Assembly: GCA_964410665.1 (NCBI GenBank)
Contig: CAYPIE010000020.1
Coordinates: 16,736-80,735, forward strand
DNA length: 64,000 nt
Direction: 5' to 3'
Source: CAYPIE01 sp964410665
GTDB taxonomy: Bacteria; Planctomycetota; Planctomycetia; Gemmatales; Gemmataceae
Shown here: positions 1-8,397 of the stretch, one piece after another
Layout of the letters: each line of letters begins with the position of its first letter
Position numbering within the stretch: position 1 is the first letter of the stretch
The notes under the pieces: model-generated
Database searches by the model: none
Seen by the model: the letters and a program-made list of their open reading frames with translations, nothing else
Told to the model about the DNA's origin: nothing
Program-made: the position numbers and the translations under genes

Positions 1-354
1 GGGATCGAGATCATGGCGCGGCCCCCGAGCAAGGAGCTCCGCAGTATCTCGCTGTTAAGTGGTGGCGAGAAGACGATGACGGCGATCGCGCTATTAATGG
101 CCATCTTTCGCAGTAAGCCGAGTCCGTTTTGCCTGCTCGATGAGGTGGATGCGGCCTTAGATGAGGCGAACACCACCCGGTTGGCGGCATTGATCAAAGA
201 GTTCAGCCCGCTATCTCAGTTTATCATCGTCACCCACAAGAAAAGGACGATGGCGGTGGCGGATGTTCTGTATGGCATTACCATGCAGGAGTCGGGCATC
301 TCCAAGCAGGTCGCAGTCAAGTTTGAAGACTGGCCTGAAGACCGTGTGGCCTAG
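1..354 (+). CDS. smc: Chromosome segregation protein SMC, C-terminal end (5' truncated by window edge)
   Basis: The frame is open from base 1, so this is the last 117 residues of a larger protein. The ABC-type C-terminal ATPase half is visible: signature motif LLSGGEK at residues 18-24, Walker B with FCLLDEVDAALDEAN near residues 43-57, and the switch histidine in VTHKK. The preceding GIEIMARPP is typical of bacterial SMC. SMC is the ATPase of the condensin-like complex that compacts and segregates chromosomes. RecN and SbcC also carry LSGGE, but the spacing and the ITMQESGISKQVAVKFEDW ending fit SMC best. The in-frame ATG at base 13 is internal, not a start. Confidence 0.93.
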   Translation, partial: GIEIMARPPSKELRSISLLSGGEKTMTAIALLMAIFRSKPSPFCLLDEVDAALDEANTTRLAALIKEFSPLSQFIIVTHKKRTMAVADVLYGITMQESGISKQVAVKFEDWPEDRVA

Positions 355-390
355 CAGGGGCGTGGAAAAGGAACCTGAACGACGACGTGC

Positions 391-972
391 TTATGCCCTG
401 AGCTGCAAAAAGTTCTCAAGCAAGCGTGGCCCCTCAACGGTGAGGAAGCTCTCAGGATGAAACTGCACACCATGCAGCGGCCAGCGTTTGTGTCTGACCC
501 CCATGATTTCCTGTTCCGGAGTCCAGGCGGAGATGAGGAAATCGGGATGCACAAAACTGGCACGCTGGATGACTAGGCTATGGTAGCGCGTCGCCTCGAA
601 TGGATTGCTCAAGCCGGCAAACACCCCCTGGCTGTCGTGATGGATCATCGAGGTTTTACCGTGCATAATGCGGTCGTTGCGCGTCACCTGCCCACCAAAC
701 ACATGACCAATACACTGATGGCCCAGACAGACTCCGAGGATCGGTAGTCGTGGGGCAAAGCGTTCGATCACGGCATTGGAGACGCCTGCTTCACGGGGGG
801 TACACGGGCCGGGGGAGATGATGATATGGCTGGGTTTTCGCTGATCGATGGCCTCGGCGGTGATCTTATCGTTGCGGACGACCTCCATCGGCAGGTGCGG
901 GTCGAGTTCACCCAGACGTTGTACCAGGTTGTAGGTAAACGAATCGTAATTGTCGATAATCAAGATATGCAT
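391..972 (-). CDS. Anthranilate/aminodeoxychorismate synthase component II (glutamine amidotransferase)
   Basis: 193-residue class I glutamine amidotransferase. It supplies ammonia from glutamine to a TrpE- or PabB-type synthase for tryptophan or folate. The N-terminus MHILIIDNYDSFTYNL is diagnostic of the TrpG/PabA group. The nucleophile is Cys82 in LGVCLGHQ, and His172 and Glu174 of HGVQFHPES complete the triad. The frame is open further upstream, but ATG at 972 was chosen because the family begins exactly there. No component I gene lies in the window, so trpG cannot be told from pabA. It is the last gene of a minus-strand run, 7 nt after the small gene before it. Confidence 0.93.
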   Translation of the reverse strand: MHILIIDNYDSFTYNLVQRLGELDPHLPMEVVRNDKITAEAIDQRKPSHIIISPGPCTPREAGVSNAVIERFAPRLPILGVCLGHQCIGHVFGGQVTRNDRIMHGKTSMIHHDSQGVFAGLSNPFEATRYHSLVIQRASFVHPDFLISAWTPEQEIMGVRHKRWPLHGVQFHPESFLTVEGPRLLENFLQLRA

Positions 973-979
973 GATGCTA

Positions 980-1270
980 TTATCCCTGGCGACCGGGAAA
1001 TGGTTGCGCGCTGTTGACAGTAGCCTTGTAGGCAGCTTGACCTTCGGCGGCGTCGATGATGCGTAGATGCGAATCGGAAGCCAGAATGTCATACCAGGCG
1101 CCATCGGCGAAATCGACCAATGCCTTGCCTGAGCAGTTGACCGTCACCACACGGCCGACGCGCTCGGCAAAGCGGTCCAACTCGGCGATCCCGGGTTGGA
1201 CCCGAACATACTGGTCGGTCCAGAGGAGTTTGAGATCTTCCAGGGCTGCTTCGCTCAGAGGTGCTGGCAT
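980..1270 (-). CDS. Small conserved hypothetical protein between isomerase and amidotransferase genes
   Basis: 96-residue protein of normal composition with no signal peptide or membrane segment. It has an acidic helical N-terminus (APLSEAALEDLKLLW) and a central part rich in beta-prone residues (GRVVTVNCSGKALVDFADG). It sits 8 nt after the sugar isomerase and 7 nt before the amidotransferase, so co-translation is likely. It starts with ATG and a GGAAG about 11 nt upstream. I do not recognise a family. The link to the amidotransferase is positional only. Confidence 0.7.
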   Translation of the reverse strand: MPAPLSEAALEDLKLLWTDQYVRVQPGIAELDRFAERVGRVVTVNCSGKALVDFADGAWYDILASDSHLRIIDAAEGQAAYKATVNSAQPFPGRQG

Positions 1271-1278
1271 GATCGGTA

Positions 1279-2256
1279 TTAGCTTCCAGGATTTTTTGGC
1301 GGTTCGATGACCATCCGTTGTAGAAACTTGCAGGCATCCTCGGCCCCGAAGTCACGATCGAGATCCGGGTCTTGCCAGTCCACCGACAATGGCCCGCTAT
1401 AACGAATCCGCAGCAAGGCACGCAGAATCGACTCCCAGTCAATGCCGCCGCGGCCCGGCGAGCGAAACTGCCAGCCACGGCGACGATCGCCGTTGGGCCA
1501 CAAGTTACTGAATAACCCCGCCCGTCCATTCAGGGTGAGGGTCACATCCTTGACATGCACATGATAGATGCGCTCAGAGAAATGATACAAGAACTCCACC
1601 GGGTCAATCCCTTGCCAGAACAGATGGCTGGGATCGAAGGTAAAGCCGAATTCTGGGCGATGATCCAGGGCTTCGAGCACCAGTTCAGCGCTATACAGAT
1701 CATAAGCAAGTTGACCGGGATGGACCTCGCAAGCAAAGCGAACCCCCGTCTCCGCACACAGCTCAAAAATTGGTTGCCAAGCTTGAACAAAGGCTTCGAG
1801 GGCTTGGCGAATGCGTTGTGGCCGCGGATTCGGCCAGCCGGCAATCGCCGACCACAGCGGAGAACCGGTGAAGCCGGAGACCACCCCGACGCCCATTTTT
1901 TCGGCCACCTGGATCGTGGCGAGCATTTCCTCGATGGCTCGCTGACGGACCTCTTCGGGGTCGCCATTGCCCCAGACATAGTCGGGAAGCAAGTCGCGAT
2001 GTCGATCATCAATCGGATCGCCGATTGCCTGACTGACTCGATGGTTGGCGAGGACGTGCACTTGGAGGTCATAACGGCCCAACAGATCCAAGCGGCTAGC
2101 GATGTACTCCGCATCGGCACTCGCCCGTTGAATCTCCAGGTGGTCGCCCCAGCAACAGAGTTCCACGCCGGCATAGCCCCATTCGCCGGCGTGGGTGGCC
2201 AGCTCTTCCAGGGGTCGATCCGCCCAGCTGGCCGTGAACAGGAGAATGGGATGCAT
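1279..2256 (-). CDS. Sugar phosphate isomerase/epimerase (xylose isomerase-like TIM barrel)
   Basis: 325 residues, cytoplasmic (no signal peptide). The sequence has the pattern of AP_endonuc_2/xylose isomerase-like TIM barrels: GYAGVELCCWGDHLEI at the N-terminus, metal-site-like acidic and His positions in FACEVHPGQ and FTFDPSHLFWQG, then YHVHVKDV and LSVDWQDPD near the end. These enzymes isomerise or epimerise sugars, inositols or keto-acids, and the substrate cannot be read here. The ATG start has an AGGATT upstream. A perfect 27-bp inverted repeat separates it from the upstream membrane-protein gene, so transcription may start between them. Confidence 0.88.
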   Translation of the reverse strand: MHPILLFTASWADRPLEELATHAGEWGYAGVELCCWGDHLEIQRASADAEYIASRLDLLGRYDLQVHVLANHRVSQAIGDPIDDRHRDLLPDYVWGNGDPEEVRQRAIEEMLATIQVAEKMGVGVVSGFTGSPLWSAIAGWPNPRPQRIRQALEAFVQAWQPIFELCAETGVRFACEVHPGQLAYDLYSAELVLEALDHRPEFGFTFDPSHLFWQGIDPVEFLYHFSERIYHVHVKDVTLTLNGRAGLFSNLWPNGDRRRGWQFRSPGRGGIDWESILRALLRIRYSGPLSVDWQDPDLDRDFGAEDACKFLQRMVIEPPKNPGS

Positions 2257-2275
2257 GGTGGAATCCTAAGAGCAA

Positions 2276-2344
2276 CGCGGATAGCCAGCAAGGCGAGGGG
2301 CCTCGGACATCGCCTGGGGCCCCTCGCCTTGCTGGCTATCCGCG
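2276..2344. terminator. Perfect 27-bp inverted repeat, likely transcription terminator or processing hairpin
   Basis: Arms 2276-2302 and 2318-2344 are exact reverse complements around a 15-nt spacer, GC-rich, with no long T run. It lies just downstream of the minus-strand membrane-protein gene and upstream of the isomerase gene. A terminator, a processing hairpin or a protein-binding site are all possible. Confidence 0.6.
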
Positions 2345-2363
2345 ACCCCGAGTCTCCGCCCGC

Positions 2364-4202
2364 TTAGGGCTTATTCGCGGAGTCCTCGCCCTCCGGATCT
2401 TCGGGCTGGGAAGCACCGTTGTCGTTCGGAGGTGGGGGCGGCGGATTGAGCTCCGTCGAGGTGCGTGGACCGCTGGCAGGCTCGGTCGGAATGCCCCCTT
2501 GGCCCGCCTCCAAGGCCGACGAGGACCCGCCTGGGGGTGAGTCCGAGCCTGTAGCGGATGGCGCAGGAGTCGGACTCTCCGCAGGCGAGCTTGACTCAGC
2601 AGAACGCAGGGTAGGTGGTGACACCAAGGGAGGCGATTCTGCCGGCGGCTGCGTAGCTGCGGTCGGTTCTTTGAACTCGTCAGTCTCTTCTTCGAGGTAG
2701 ACCTCGTCGAGTTCCATCTCATCGACTCGATAACGCATCAACAGGTAGATCAGTGAGCTGGCAGTCCAAAAATAGCTGTAGGCAAAGCCGAGCATCAGCA
2801 GAAACACGGAGCCCAACCAGAACGAGACCAACCCGGCACCGATCCAATCCGCAGAAGTGAACTCCTGCATATATGCCTCAGCTGCCGCTGGATTTACATA
2901 TTGATAACCTGGGATGCCGGGATTGTACACGTTTGCCGGTTGTTCGGCACCCAAGGTGGTTGGCTCGATGGCCACCGGGGTATCGCGAAGCATCAGCTCA
3001 CGCCAGCCAAACGAGACCGGTGTTTTGATGAATAGATAGCTCGGATAATGGTCAGAATCGCGTAGCGACCCCAACGGGTTCTGGCTGAGTGCCCACTTCC
3101 CGAGATAGACCATCAACGAGGTGACGAACACCACAAAGAAGACCAAGATGACACCATAAAGGAGGGTCACCAGACCATACCAGAGATAACGCAGCGGTTC
3201 ACGAGCCAGGTAGAGATACGAGCGACTGACGGCATCAAAGGTATCCAGCCCTTCCGCGCTGAGGGTGGTGAACATCAACGGATAAGCAATCAGGCCAATC
3301 AACAACAAGGCCATGACAATGCCCGCACCCAGAATCAAGAACCAGCCCACTCCTCCCAACAGATCACCGACATAGGGGATGAGGGCCACCAGGCCGAACA
3401 GGACACAGCAAAGCACGATGAAGGCTATGAAGATGAGCGGGACCAGTGGAGAGGCAAAGTACGTTGCATAGCGGGACCAGACAAAGCGGAAGGTATCGCG
3501 AAGGGTGACCTGATCCTTATTGGCCAATTGCACCATGGCTAGGCGCGTAATCATACCACCAAAGAAGGCCCAAACGGCCAAGGTCCACAAGATTATCAAA
3601 ATCAAGTAGATGCGCACCAAGAGGCTGGCATTGGGATCGAGCAGGCCGAACACGGGTGAGAGGAACTTGATCAGAGGTTCGACGAGCACAGGGACTTGGT
3701 GGGTAAAAAACGAGCTGATGGTATCGCGGCGTTCTTCCCGATCGCCCTTCAGGAGTTTGACGATGAACAGATAAGGATTCGGTCCACGGTCTTCGAACCA
3801 GGGAAGGATGCGAAACTGTCCTCCGTCGGCTTCGAGGCCTTTCTTTTCGAGCTCTGGATCAAATCCGGTTCCGGCGTAGCGGTGAAGCACCCCCCAGCGG
3901 ACCAGGTCCCTTTGATAATGCTCGATGGCCAGAGCGGCTGCCTGATCACGTTCCAGTTCGGAGTTCTCATCCAGTTCACGTGCGGCGTTATATTCGCTTG
4001 CTTTCGGACGATCCCAGGTCGCGTTGAAGATGACCGAGAGCAGGTACCAACCGGTCGCCATCAGGAGAATGCCAGCGGCTGCGAGCAACAATTTCCGCGG
4101 GTCCAGGGCTATCTGGAAGGTTCGTAAGAGCTCGGTCCAGAGGTATCCTCGACGGGGAGAGTAATCCTCTCGCACATCCGCTCCCGCACGCTCATCGGCC
4201 AT
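2364..4202 (-). CDS. Polytopic membrane protein with Pro/Ser-rich cytoplasmic tail, function unknown
   Basis: 612 residues. A first membrane segment lies near residues 38-60, followed by a soluble stretch. Further hydrophobic segments include LLVRIYLILIILWTLAVWAFF, two around residues 255-310, one near 345-370 and one near 470-495. The last 110 residues are a low-complexity Pro/Ser/Glu tail. No catalytic motif was recognised. ATG start with AAGGAG 6 nt upstream. It is followed by a perfect inverted repeat and then the isomerase gene. It resembles the large conserved membrane proteins of planctomycetes, but I cannot name a family. Confidence 0.85.
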   Translation of the reverse strand: MADERAGADVREDYSPRRGYLWTELLRTFQIALDPRKLLLAAAGILLMATGWYLLSVIFNATWDRPKASEYNAARELDENSELERDQAAALAIEHYQRDLVRWGVLHRYAGTGFDPELEKKGLEADGGQFRILPWFEDRGPNPYLFIVKLLKGDREERRDTISSFFTHQVPVLVEPLIKFLSPVFGLLDPNASLLVRIYLILIILWTLAVWAFFGGMITRLAMVQLANKDQVTLRDTFRFVWSRYATYFASPLVPLIFIAFIVLCCVLFGLVALIPYVGDLLGGVGWFLILGAGIVMALLLIGLIAYPLMFTTLSAEGLDTFDAVSRSYLYLAREPLRYLWYGLVTLLYGVILVFFVVFVTSLMVYLGKWALSQNPLGSLRDSDHYPSYLFIKTPVSFGWRELMLRDTPVAIEPTTLGAEQPANVYNPGIPGYQYVNPAAAEAYMQEFTSADWIGAGLVSFWLGSVFLLMLGFAYSYFWTASSLIYLLMRYRVDEMELDEVYLEEETDEFKEPTAATQPPAESPPLVSPPTLRSAESSSPAESPTPAPSATGSDSPPGGSSSALEAGQGGIPTEPASGPRTSTELNPPPPPPNDNGASQPEDPEGEDSANKP

Positions 4203-4302
4203 GCATTGCTCCTTGTCTGACCTGGGTCCCAGTCACGTTTCCGGTGGGAAGTGCTGGGCATTATAGGCAGACCCGCACGCATGACAACTGCAGCCCGCTC
4301 CC

Positions 4303-4359
4303 CGCTCGCTAGCGAGCGAACCGGCTTCAGGACCGCGATCATGCCGCGGCATGATCGCG
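4303..4359. terminator. Two adjacent perfect palindromes downstream of the BBP7 barrel gene
   Basis: A 16-bp palindrome (4303-4318, centre GCT/AGC) and a 26-bp palindrome (4334-4359, centre GCCG/CGGC) lie 15 bp apart, between the stop of the minus-strand barrel gene and the next minus-strand start. Such hairpins would fit transcript termination or 3'-end protection. No T run is present, so a binding site for a dimeric regulator is an alternative. Confidence 0.45.
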
Positions 4360-4434
4360 TCCCGAGCACGGCTCGCGCGGGCTTGACACCTTGAGGGTTG
4401 GGGAATTGCGGTGGACCCATTGGCGTGCCAAGCC

Positions 4435-5751
4435 TTACCAGATGAAGCCAATCCCCACGTTGAAACCGTGGAGTAGACGGTAGAAGCCATCGTCGTAGTC
4501 GGGGTCTATGGCACCGTAATCAAAGCCGACGGGCTGATCCATCTGGTAGGTGTTGAAGAAGTTCATGGCTTGATAGCCCACACGCATCTGCACCCCTTTG
4601 ACCGGATACCACCAAAGATTGATATGTCCGTTCAGGTTGGGCACGATTTCGTAGTCCAGAGCTGAACGCTTCGATTGGTTAAACCGATCGCCCCGCTCGT
4701 ACTTGGCGCGCTGCTTGACCACACTCAACAGCAGTGAGCCGGTCAAGTCGAGACTCACGGCGAAGCGATTGCCCAGATAGAGTTCATGCCCACAGCCGAC
4801 CATAGGACCGTACATCCGCTGTGACAGGATGTTGGAATACTCCGCAACATCCTGCGGCCGGGCAAAGCCGTTGATGTTCTCATCGATAGTGATCCAGGTG
4901 AAGCTGTCGTGGAACCAAGAATAGCGGCCACCGGCGATCCCATAGGTGCGAGCAAAGTCGGATTCCAGCAGCGGCACCCGGGCAACGACCTCCACTTGCG
5001 AGTAACGCTGGGTAAACTTCCAGCTCATTTGTTCGGCGGCATTCCAGATCCCCAAGCCGGTCCCAGGCACGATGGCGTCGAAGGCAACATCGTTCTGTTG
5101 GCCCGGATCGGTCGAAGCGGCGTTGAACCCAGTGGGGCCATTGAAGGGGGTCGGGAAGTTGAACACCGGAGCACTGATAAAGCTGCTGGTCAGGTTGAAC
5201 CCTTGTTGCAACAACGGCCGCGCCGAGGTCGCACTCGTGGCGTATTGGGCATCAAACAGGTGCAAATAACTCGCCGACAAGGTGATCCCATTGGCAAAGC
5301 GATAGCCGGCAATGACATTAAAGCCTGGCTGGAAGCTTTCGTTACCTCGATTGGCGGTGTCCAATGCGACATTCGCTGTGCCAATAAAGGTGCCAGGGTT
5401 TCCCGGAGCTCCAATGGCTGCTCCGGTTGCATCGTAGAAGCCTTCGAAAGCAATGATCTGATTCCCCAGGGCACGGGGCACTTGTTTCAGAAAGACAAAC
5501 TCATAAGCGGTGAAAAAGCCACCCTGTTCGTAGCGGGTAGTTTTAGTTGGAATCGGGACCTCAGGATCGGCCAGGGTAATCTCGCCGACAAAGGTTTGCT
5601 GTCCGCGAGCGATATACGGCGGTTGCCGCAGCAATGCACCGAATGACACGGGATGGTCGCCACGCTCGGAGGGGGATTGCCCCCATGCCGGCAGTGTGGT
5701 ACCAGCCACGCCCGCGACCACCAGCAACCACGTTCGAATGTACCAACGCAT
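4435..5751 (-). CDS. BBP7-type outer membrane beta-barrel protein
   Basis: 438 residues with a clear Sec signal peptide (hydrophobic core LLVVAGVAGTTLPAWG, cleavage near residue 24). The mature protein alternates short amphipathic strands with polar loops and ends in an aromatic residue (VGIGFIW), as outer-membrane barrels do. Its layout matches the planctomycete BBP7 family: QGGFFTAYEFVFLKQ near the start, GYRFANGITLSASYLHLF in the middle, LNLWWYPVKGVQMRVGYQ-like strands near the end. It probably forms a pore or anchor in the outer membrane; cargo unknown. ATG start with an AAGGGGGAAG purine stretch upstream. Confidence 0.85.
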   Translation of the reverse strand: MRWYIRTWLLVVAGVAGTTLPAWGQSPSERGDHPVSFGALLRQPPYIARGQQTFVGEITLADPEVPIPTKTTRYEQGGFFTAYEFVFLKQVPRALGNQIIAFEGFYDATGAAIGAPGNPGTFIGTANVALDTANRGNESFQPGFNVIAGYRFANGITLSASYLHLFDAQYATSATSARPLLQQGFNLTSSFISAPVFNFPTPFNGPTGFNAASTDPGQQNDVAFDAIVPGTGLGIWNAAEQMSWKFTQRYSQVEVVARVPLLESDFARTYGIAGGRYSWFHDSFTWITIDENINGFARPQDVAEYSNILSQRMYGPMVGCGHELYLGNRFAVSLDLTGSLLLSVVKQRAKYERGDRFNQSKRSALDYEIVPNLNGHINLWWYPVKGVQMRVGYQAMNFFNTYQMDQPVGFDYGAIDPDYDDGFYRLLHGFNVGIGFIW

Positions 5752-5964
5752 AAGCCGCTTCCCCCTTCAAGCCGAAGACGTTGGTCTGAACGACGATTCC
5801 CCATACCCGCCGCTCAGGGATCAATGCGCTGGTGCCGGGATCGTGGATTTCCCCCTCCATCACGCGGCACGCGACCGTTTGGATTGGCCGCGAACGATAC
5901 CGCAACTCGAAGGCACGTCAAGGGCAAATGGCGTGAGAAATCCGGACACCAACGCGATTTTCCT

Positions 5965-6651
5965 TCAGGCCGCCGTCCGGGCGGCTTGCAACACACTTTG
6001 CCAGCGTTCCCGATCGAGGTGGGGGGCAAAGGGACGGCGACCGCACAGGACCCGACCCAAGCGATAACGCCATTTGCGGCCCCAGGATAATGGCTCGCGG
6101 CCGTGACGGGCGAGCAACCCCTGATACGCTGCGAACGCTTGAGGCGAAAGCGGCGCATAACGGCTGCCAAACCCCAGACCCCAGACGTTGGCCGGCCGGC
6201 GTTCCGGGCCGTGCCAACCGAGAATCCGTTGTGGGAACGCCTCCAGTAACACTTCAAGTGCCTGCGGCGTAAACCGCCAGTAGTCACTCGGATAGCCGTG
6301 TACATGAAAGTAAAATGGACAGGCGACAAAGAAGACGCCATCCGAGCGCAGCACGCGCTGGACCTCGGCAAAGCCCTTCCAAAAGTGGCGGACATGCTCA
6401 AAGGTACTCAGGGCGATCACGGAGCCCACCGAAGCGTCGGGCCAGGGCAGGGCTTCGACATTGGCAACCTGATCCACCCCCGGTCCAGGCCGCATATCCA
6501 CGCCAATGTAGTTCTTACCCGGCAGTAGATCGCGGAGGTTGGCGACCGCTTCCTGGCCCGTTACCTGGTAGGAGCCAATCTCCAGGATGGGCTCGGGGAG
6601 CTCGAAGGCCTCAATTACTGCCCGGGCCACTCCATGTAGGAAACGGTTCAT
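5965..6651 (-). CDS. Class I SAM-dependent methyltransferase
   Basis: 228 residues. The Rossmann motif I is ILEIGSYQVTGQ (residues 22-33), followed by the acidic ribose-binding YIGVDMRPGPG and motif III-like SVIALSTFEHV. The later PFYFHVHGYPSDYWRFTP resembles the Methyltransf_11 class found near cell-surface sugar genes. It transfers a methyl group from S-adenosylmethionine to an unknown acceptor. ATG start with GGGGAGGAG about 11 nt upstream. It is divergent from the ABC-2 permease, and the roughly 100-bp gap must hold promoters for both. Confidence 0.85.
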   Translation of the reverse strand: MNRFLHGVARAVIEAFELPEPILEIGSYQVTGQEAVANLRDLLPGKNYIGVDMRPGPGVDQVANVEALPWPDASVGSVIALSTFEHVRHFWKGFAEVQRVLRSDGVFFVACPFYFHVHGYPSDYWRFTPQALEVLLEAFPQRILGWHGPERRPANVWGLGFGSRYAPLSPQAFAAYQGLLARHGREPLSWGRKWRYRLGRVLCGRRPFAPHLDRERWQSVLQAARTAA

Positions 6652-6748
6652 GGCCTGCGTACTCCTCCCCTGGCGAATTTACCATCTGGCGATACCATGA
6701 GGACGGACTCCCCGTCAATCGCGTTCTGCGGAGGATGCGCGCGCTACC

Positions 6749-8155
6749 ATGCCCATGATCACACTGGCGACCAAGGATTTACTGCTGTTGCTCCGCGATC
6801 CGCGTGCAGCCATCATCTTGCTAGTCATGCCTTTACTACTCATCCTGGTGCTTGGCCTGTCGCTGGGCGAAGGCTTTTTTAGTAAGCCTGACGATCGCTT
6901 GCGTGTTTCATTAGTGGATCAGGATACTGGGCTTCCTATGGATTCGGGACCGTTCCCCGGGCGGCCCTGGTCGGAGGTGCTCGTTGATGATCTGGCCAAT
7001 ACCGCCGATATTCGTGTGGAAATCATCCCGACCCTGGCCGAGGCCGAGCGCTTGGTCCGTAGTGGGCAACGGGCTGCGGTGTTGGTGCTCGGCCCTGAGT
7101 TTAGTCAACGCGTACACCGCGCTTCGTTTCTCTCCCATGCCACTCCTCCGCCGCTGAATCCGTTTTATCGGGATGGTATCAGCTTCGATGAGGTGGATGT
7201 CACCCTGTTGCGCGATCCGACCCAAGGGGTTGCCGCGGCCATCATCGAGCAGGTTGCCCAGGTCACCTTATTGCGGGTTGTCTTACCCTGGATGATTGGG
7301 AAGGCGTTTGACCGAGTGGGCGATCCTGAGTTTATGACGATGCTTGGCGAGCAGATTCCTTTGTTCAATTTGATTCCCGGCACGGTCAAACAACAAATGG
7401 GACCCGCAGTCAAACGTTCGATCGCTAAATTGTTTGATCGCTTTAATCTTACCGCCAAGACCTGGGCGGAACTGACCAAAGAACCGCCCCGTCCTCCCGG
7501 GAGCGGAGCGATCACCAACTATGCCAATGCCAGTCAAACGGGCTTTCTCGATCGGGGCGCCCAGCGATATCAAATCTTGGTTCCTTCCTATACCGTGACC
7601 TTTGCCTTCTTCTTGGTGCTTACCGTGGGCTGGCTATTTGTTGGCGAGCGGCAACAGGGCACCCTGGTTCGTTTACGACTGGCCCCGCTCAATCGCTCCA
7701 GCATCCTGTTGGGGAAGTTTCTATCCTGCATGCTGATTGCCCTGTTCCAGGGGGTTTTCCTGCTCGTTATGGGCAATCTGCTGTTTGGGATGCACTGGGG
7801 GAGCGAGCCATGGTTACTCATTCCGGTGGTGGCGTCGACGGCCTTTGCCGCCATGGGCATGGCCATGCTGGTGGCGGCCATTGCCCGCACCGATAGCCAG
7901 GTTGCCATTTATGGGACCCTGCTCGTCCTGGTCCTGGCCGGGCTCAGTGGAGCAATGATGCCCCGCGATCTCATGCCCGAGGAGATGCGGCGAATTAGTT
8001 ACCTGACGCCCCACGCTTGGGCGCTCGATGCGTATAGTCAGTTACTGGTCAACCCCAATCCCGAGGTGGGCATGGTCTGGCAAGCATGTGGCGTTTTGTG
8101 CTTGTTTGGCCTTGGTTTTCTCGGCTTGGCCTGGTGGCGTATTCGACTGGACTGA
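6749..8155 (+). CDS. ABC-2 type transporter permease (YhaP/NatB/DrrB-like)
   Basis: 468 residues. An N-terminal membrane segment follows a short cytoplasmic start (AAIILLVMPLLLILVLGLSLG). A large extracytoplasmic domain (about residues 45-275) comes next, then five membrane segments near 280-460 with the ABC-2 pattern GERQQGTLVRLRLAPLNRSSILLGK ahead of them. It is the membrane half of an exporter, but no ATPase gene adjoins it, so it must use a subunit from elsewhere. ATG at 6749 is used; a second ATG two codons on (6755) is possible. GGAGG lies 14 nt upstream, unusually far. A strong terminator follows at once. Confidence 0.88.
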   Translation: MPMITLATKDLLLLLRDPRAAIILLVMPLLLILVLGLSLGEGFFSKPDDRLRVSLVDQDTGLPMDSGPFPGRPWSEVLVDDLANTADIRVEIIPTLAEAERLVRSGQRAAVLVLGPEFSQRVHRASFLSHATPPPLNPFYRDGISFDEVDVTLLRDPTQGVAAAIIEQVAQVTLLRVVLPWMIGKAFDRVGDPEFMTMLGEQIPLFNLIPGTVKQQMGPAVKRSIAKLFDRFNLTAKTWAELTKEPPRPPGSGAITNYANASQTGFLDRGAQRYQILVPSYTVTFAFFLVLTVGWLFVGERQQGTLVRLRLAPLNRSSILLGKFLSCMLIALFQGVFLLVMGNLLFGMHWGSEPWLLIPVVASTAFAAMGMAMLVAAIARTDSQVAIYGTLLVLVLAGLSGAMMPRDLMPEEMRRISYLTPHAWALDAYSQLLVNPNPEVGMVWQACGVLCLFGLGFLGLAWWRIRLD

Positions 8156-8156
8156 T

Positions 8157-8187
8157 CCCGTTTTCTGGCTCAAAACGGGTTTTTTTT
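8157..8187 (+). terminator. Rho-independent terminator after the ABC-2 permease gene
   Basis: CCCGTTTT (8157-8164), a 7-nt loop, then AAAACGGG (8172-8179), followed by eight T residues. It begins two bases after the stop codon, so read-through to the channel gene is probably low. Confidence 0.92.
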
Positions 8188-8397
8188 CACATCCGCAGGA
8201 AACGGGCTTTGCGCTCAAGCAAAAGTGTCAAAGCGCCCTTCGTTCCCTTCCACCTCCGAGGTACAGTCAACAGAACGAGTGTGGTACGCACTCGGGCTTC
8301 CGGTGAATTCCCCTGGAATTCTTCAGACAGTGCGGTATGGTTCCGCCCGATGGTGCCAGAGTCCCAAGACGCTTACAGTGATGGGGATGAAGCTGCA

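Noticed and set aside
8086..8397. Longer start for the MscS-type gene at 8086
   Set aside because: It would run through a strong terminator (8157-8187) and adds no family sequence; ATG 8398 begins the signal peptide.
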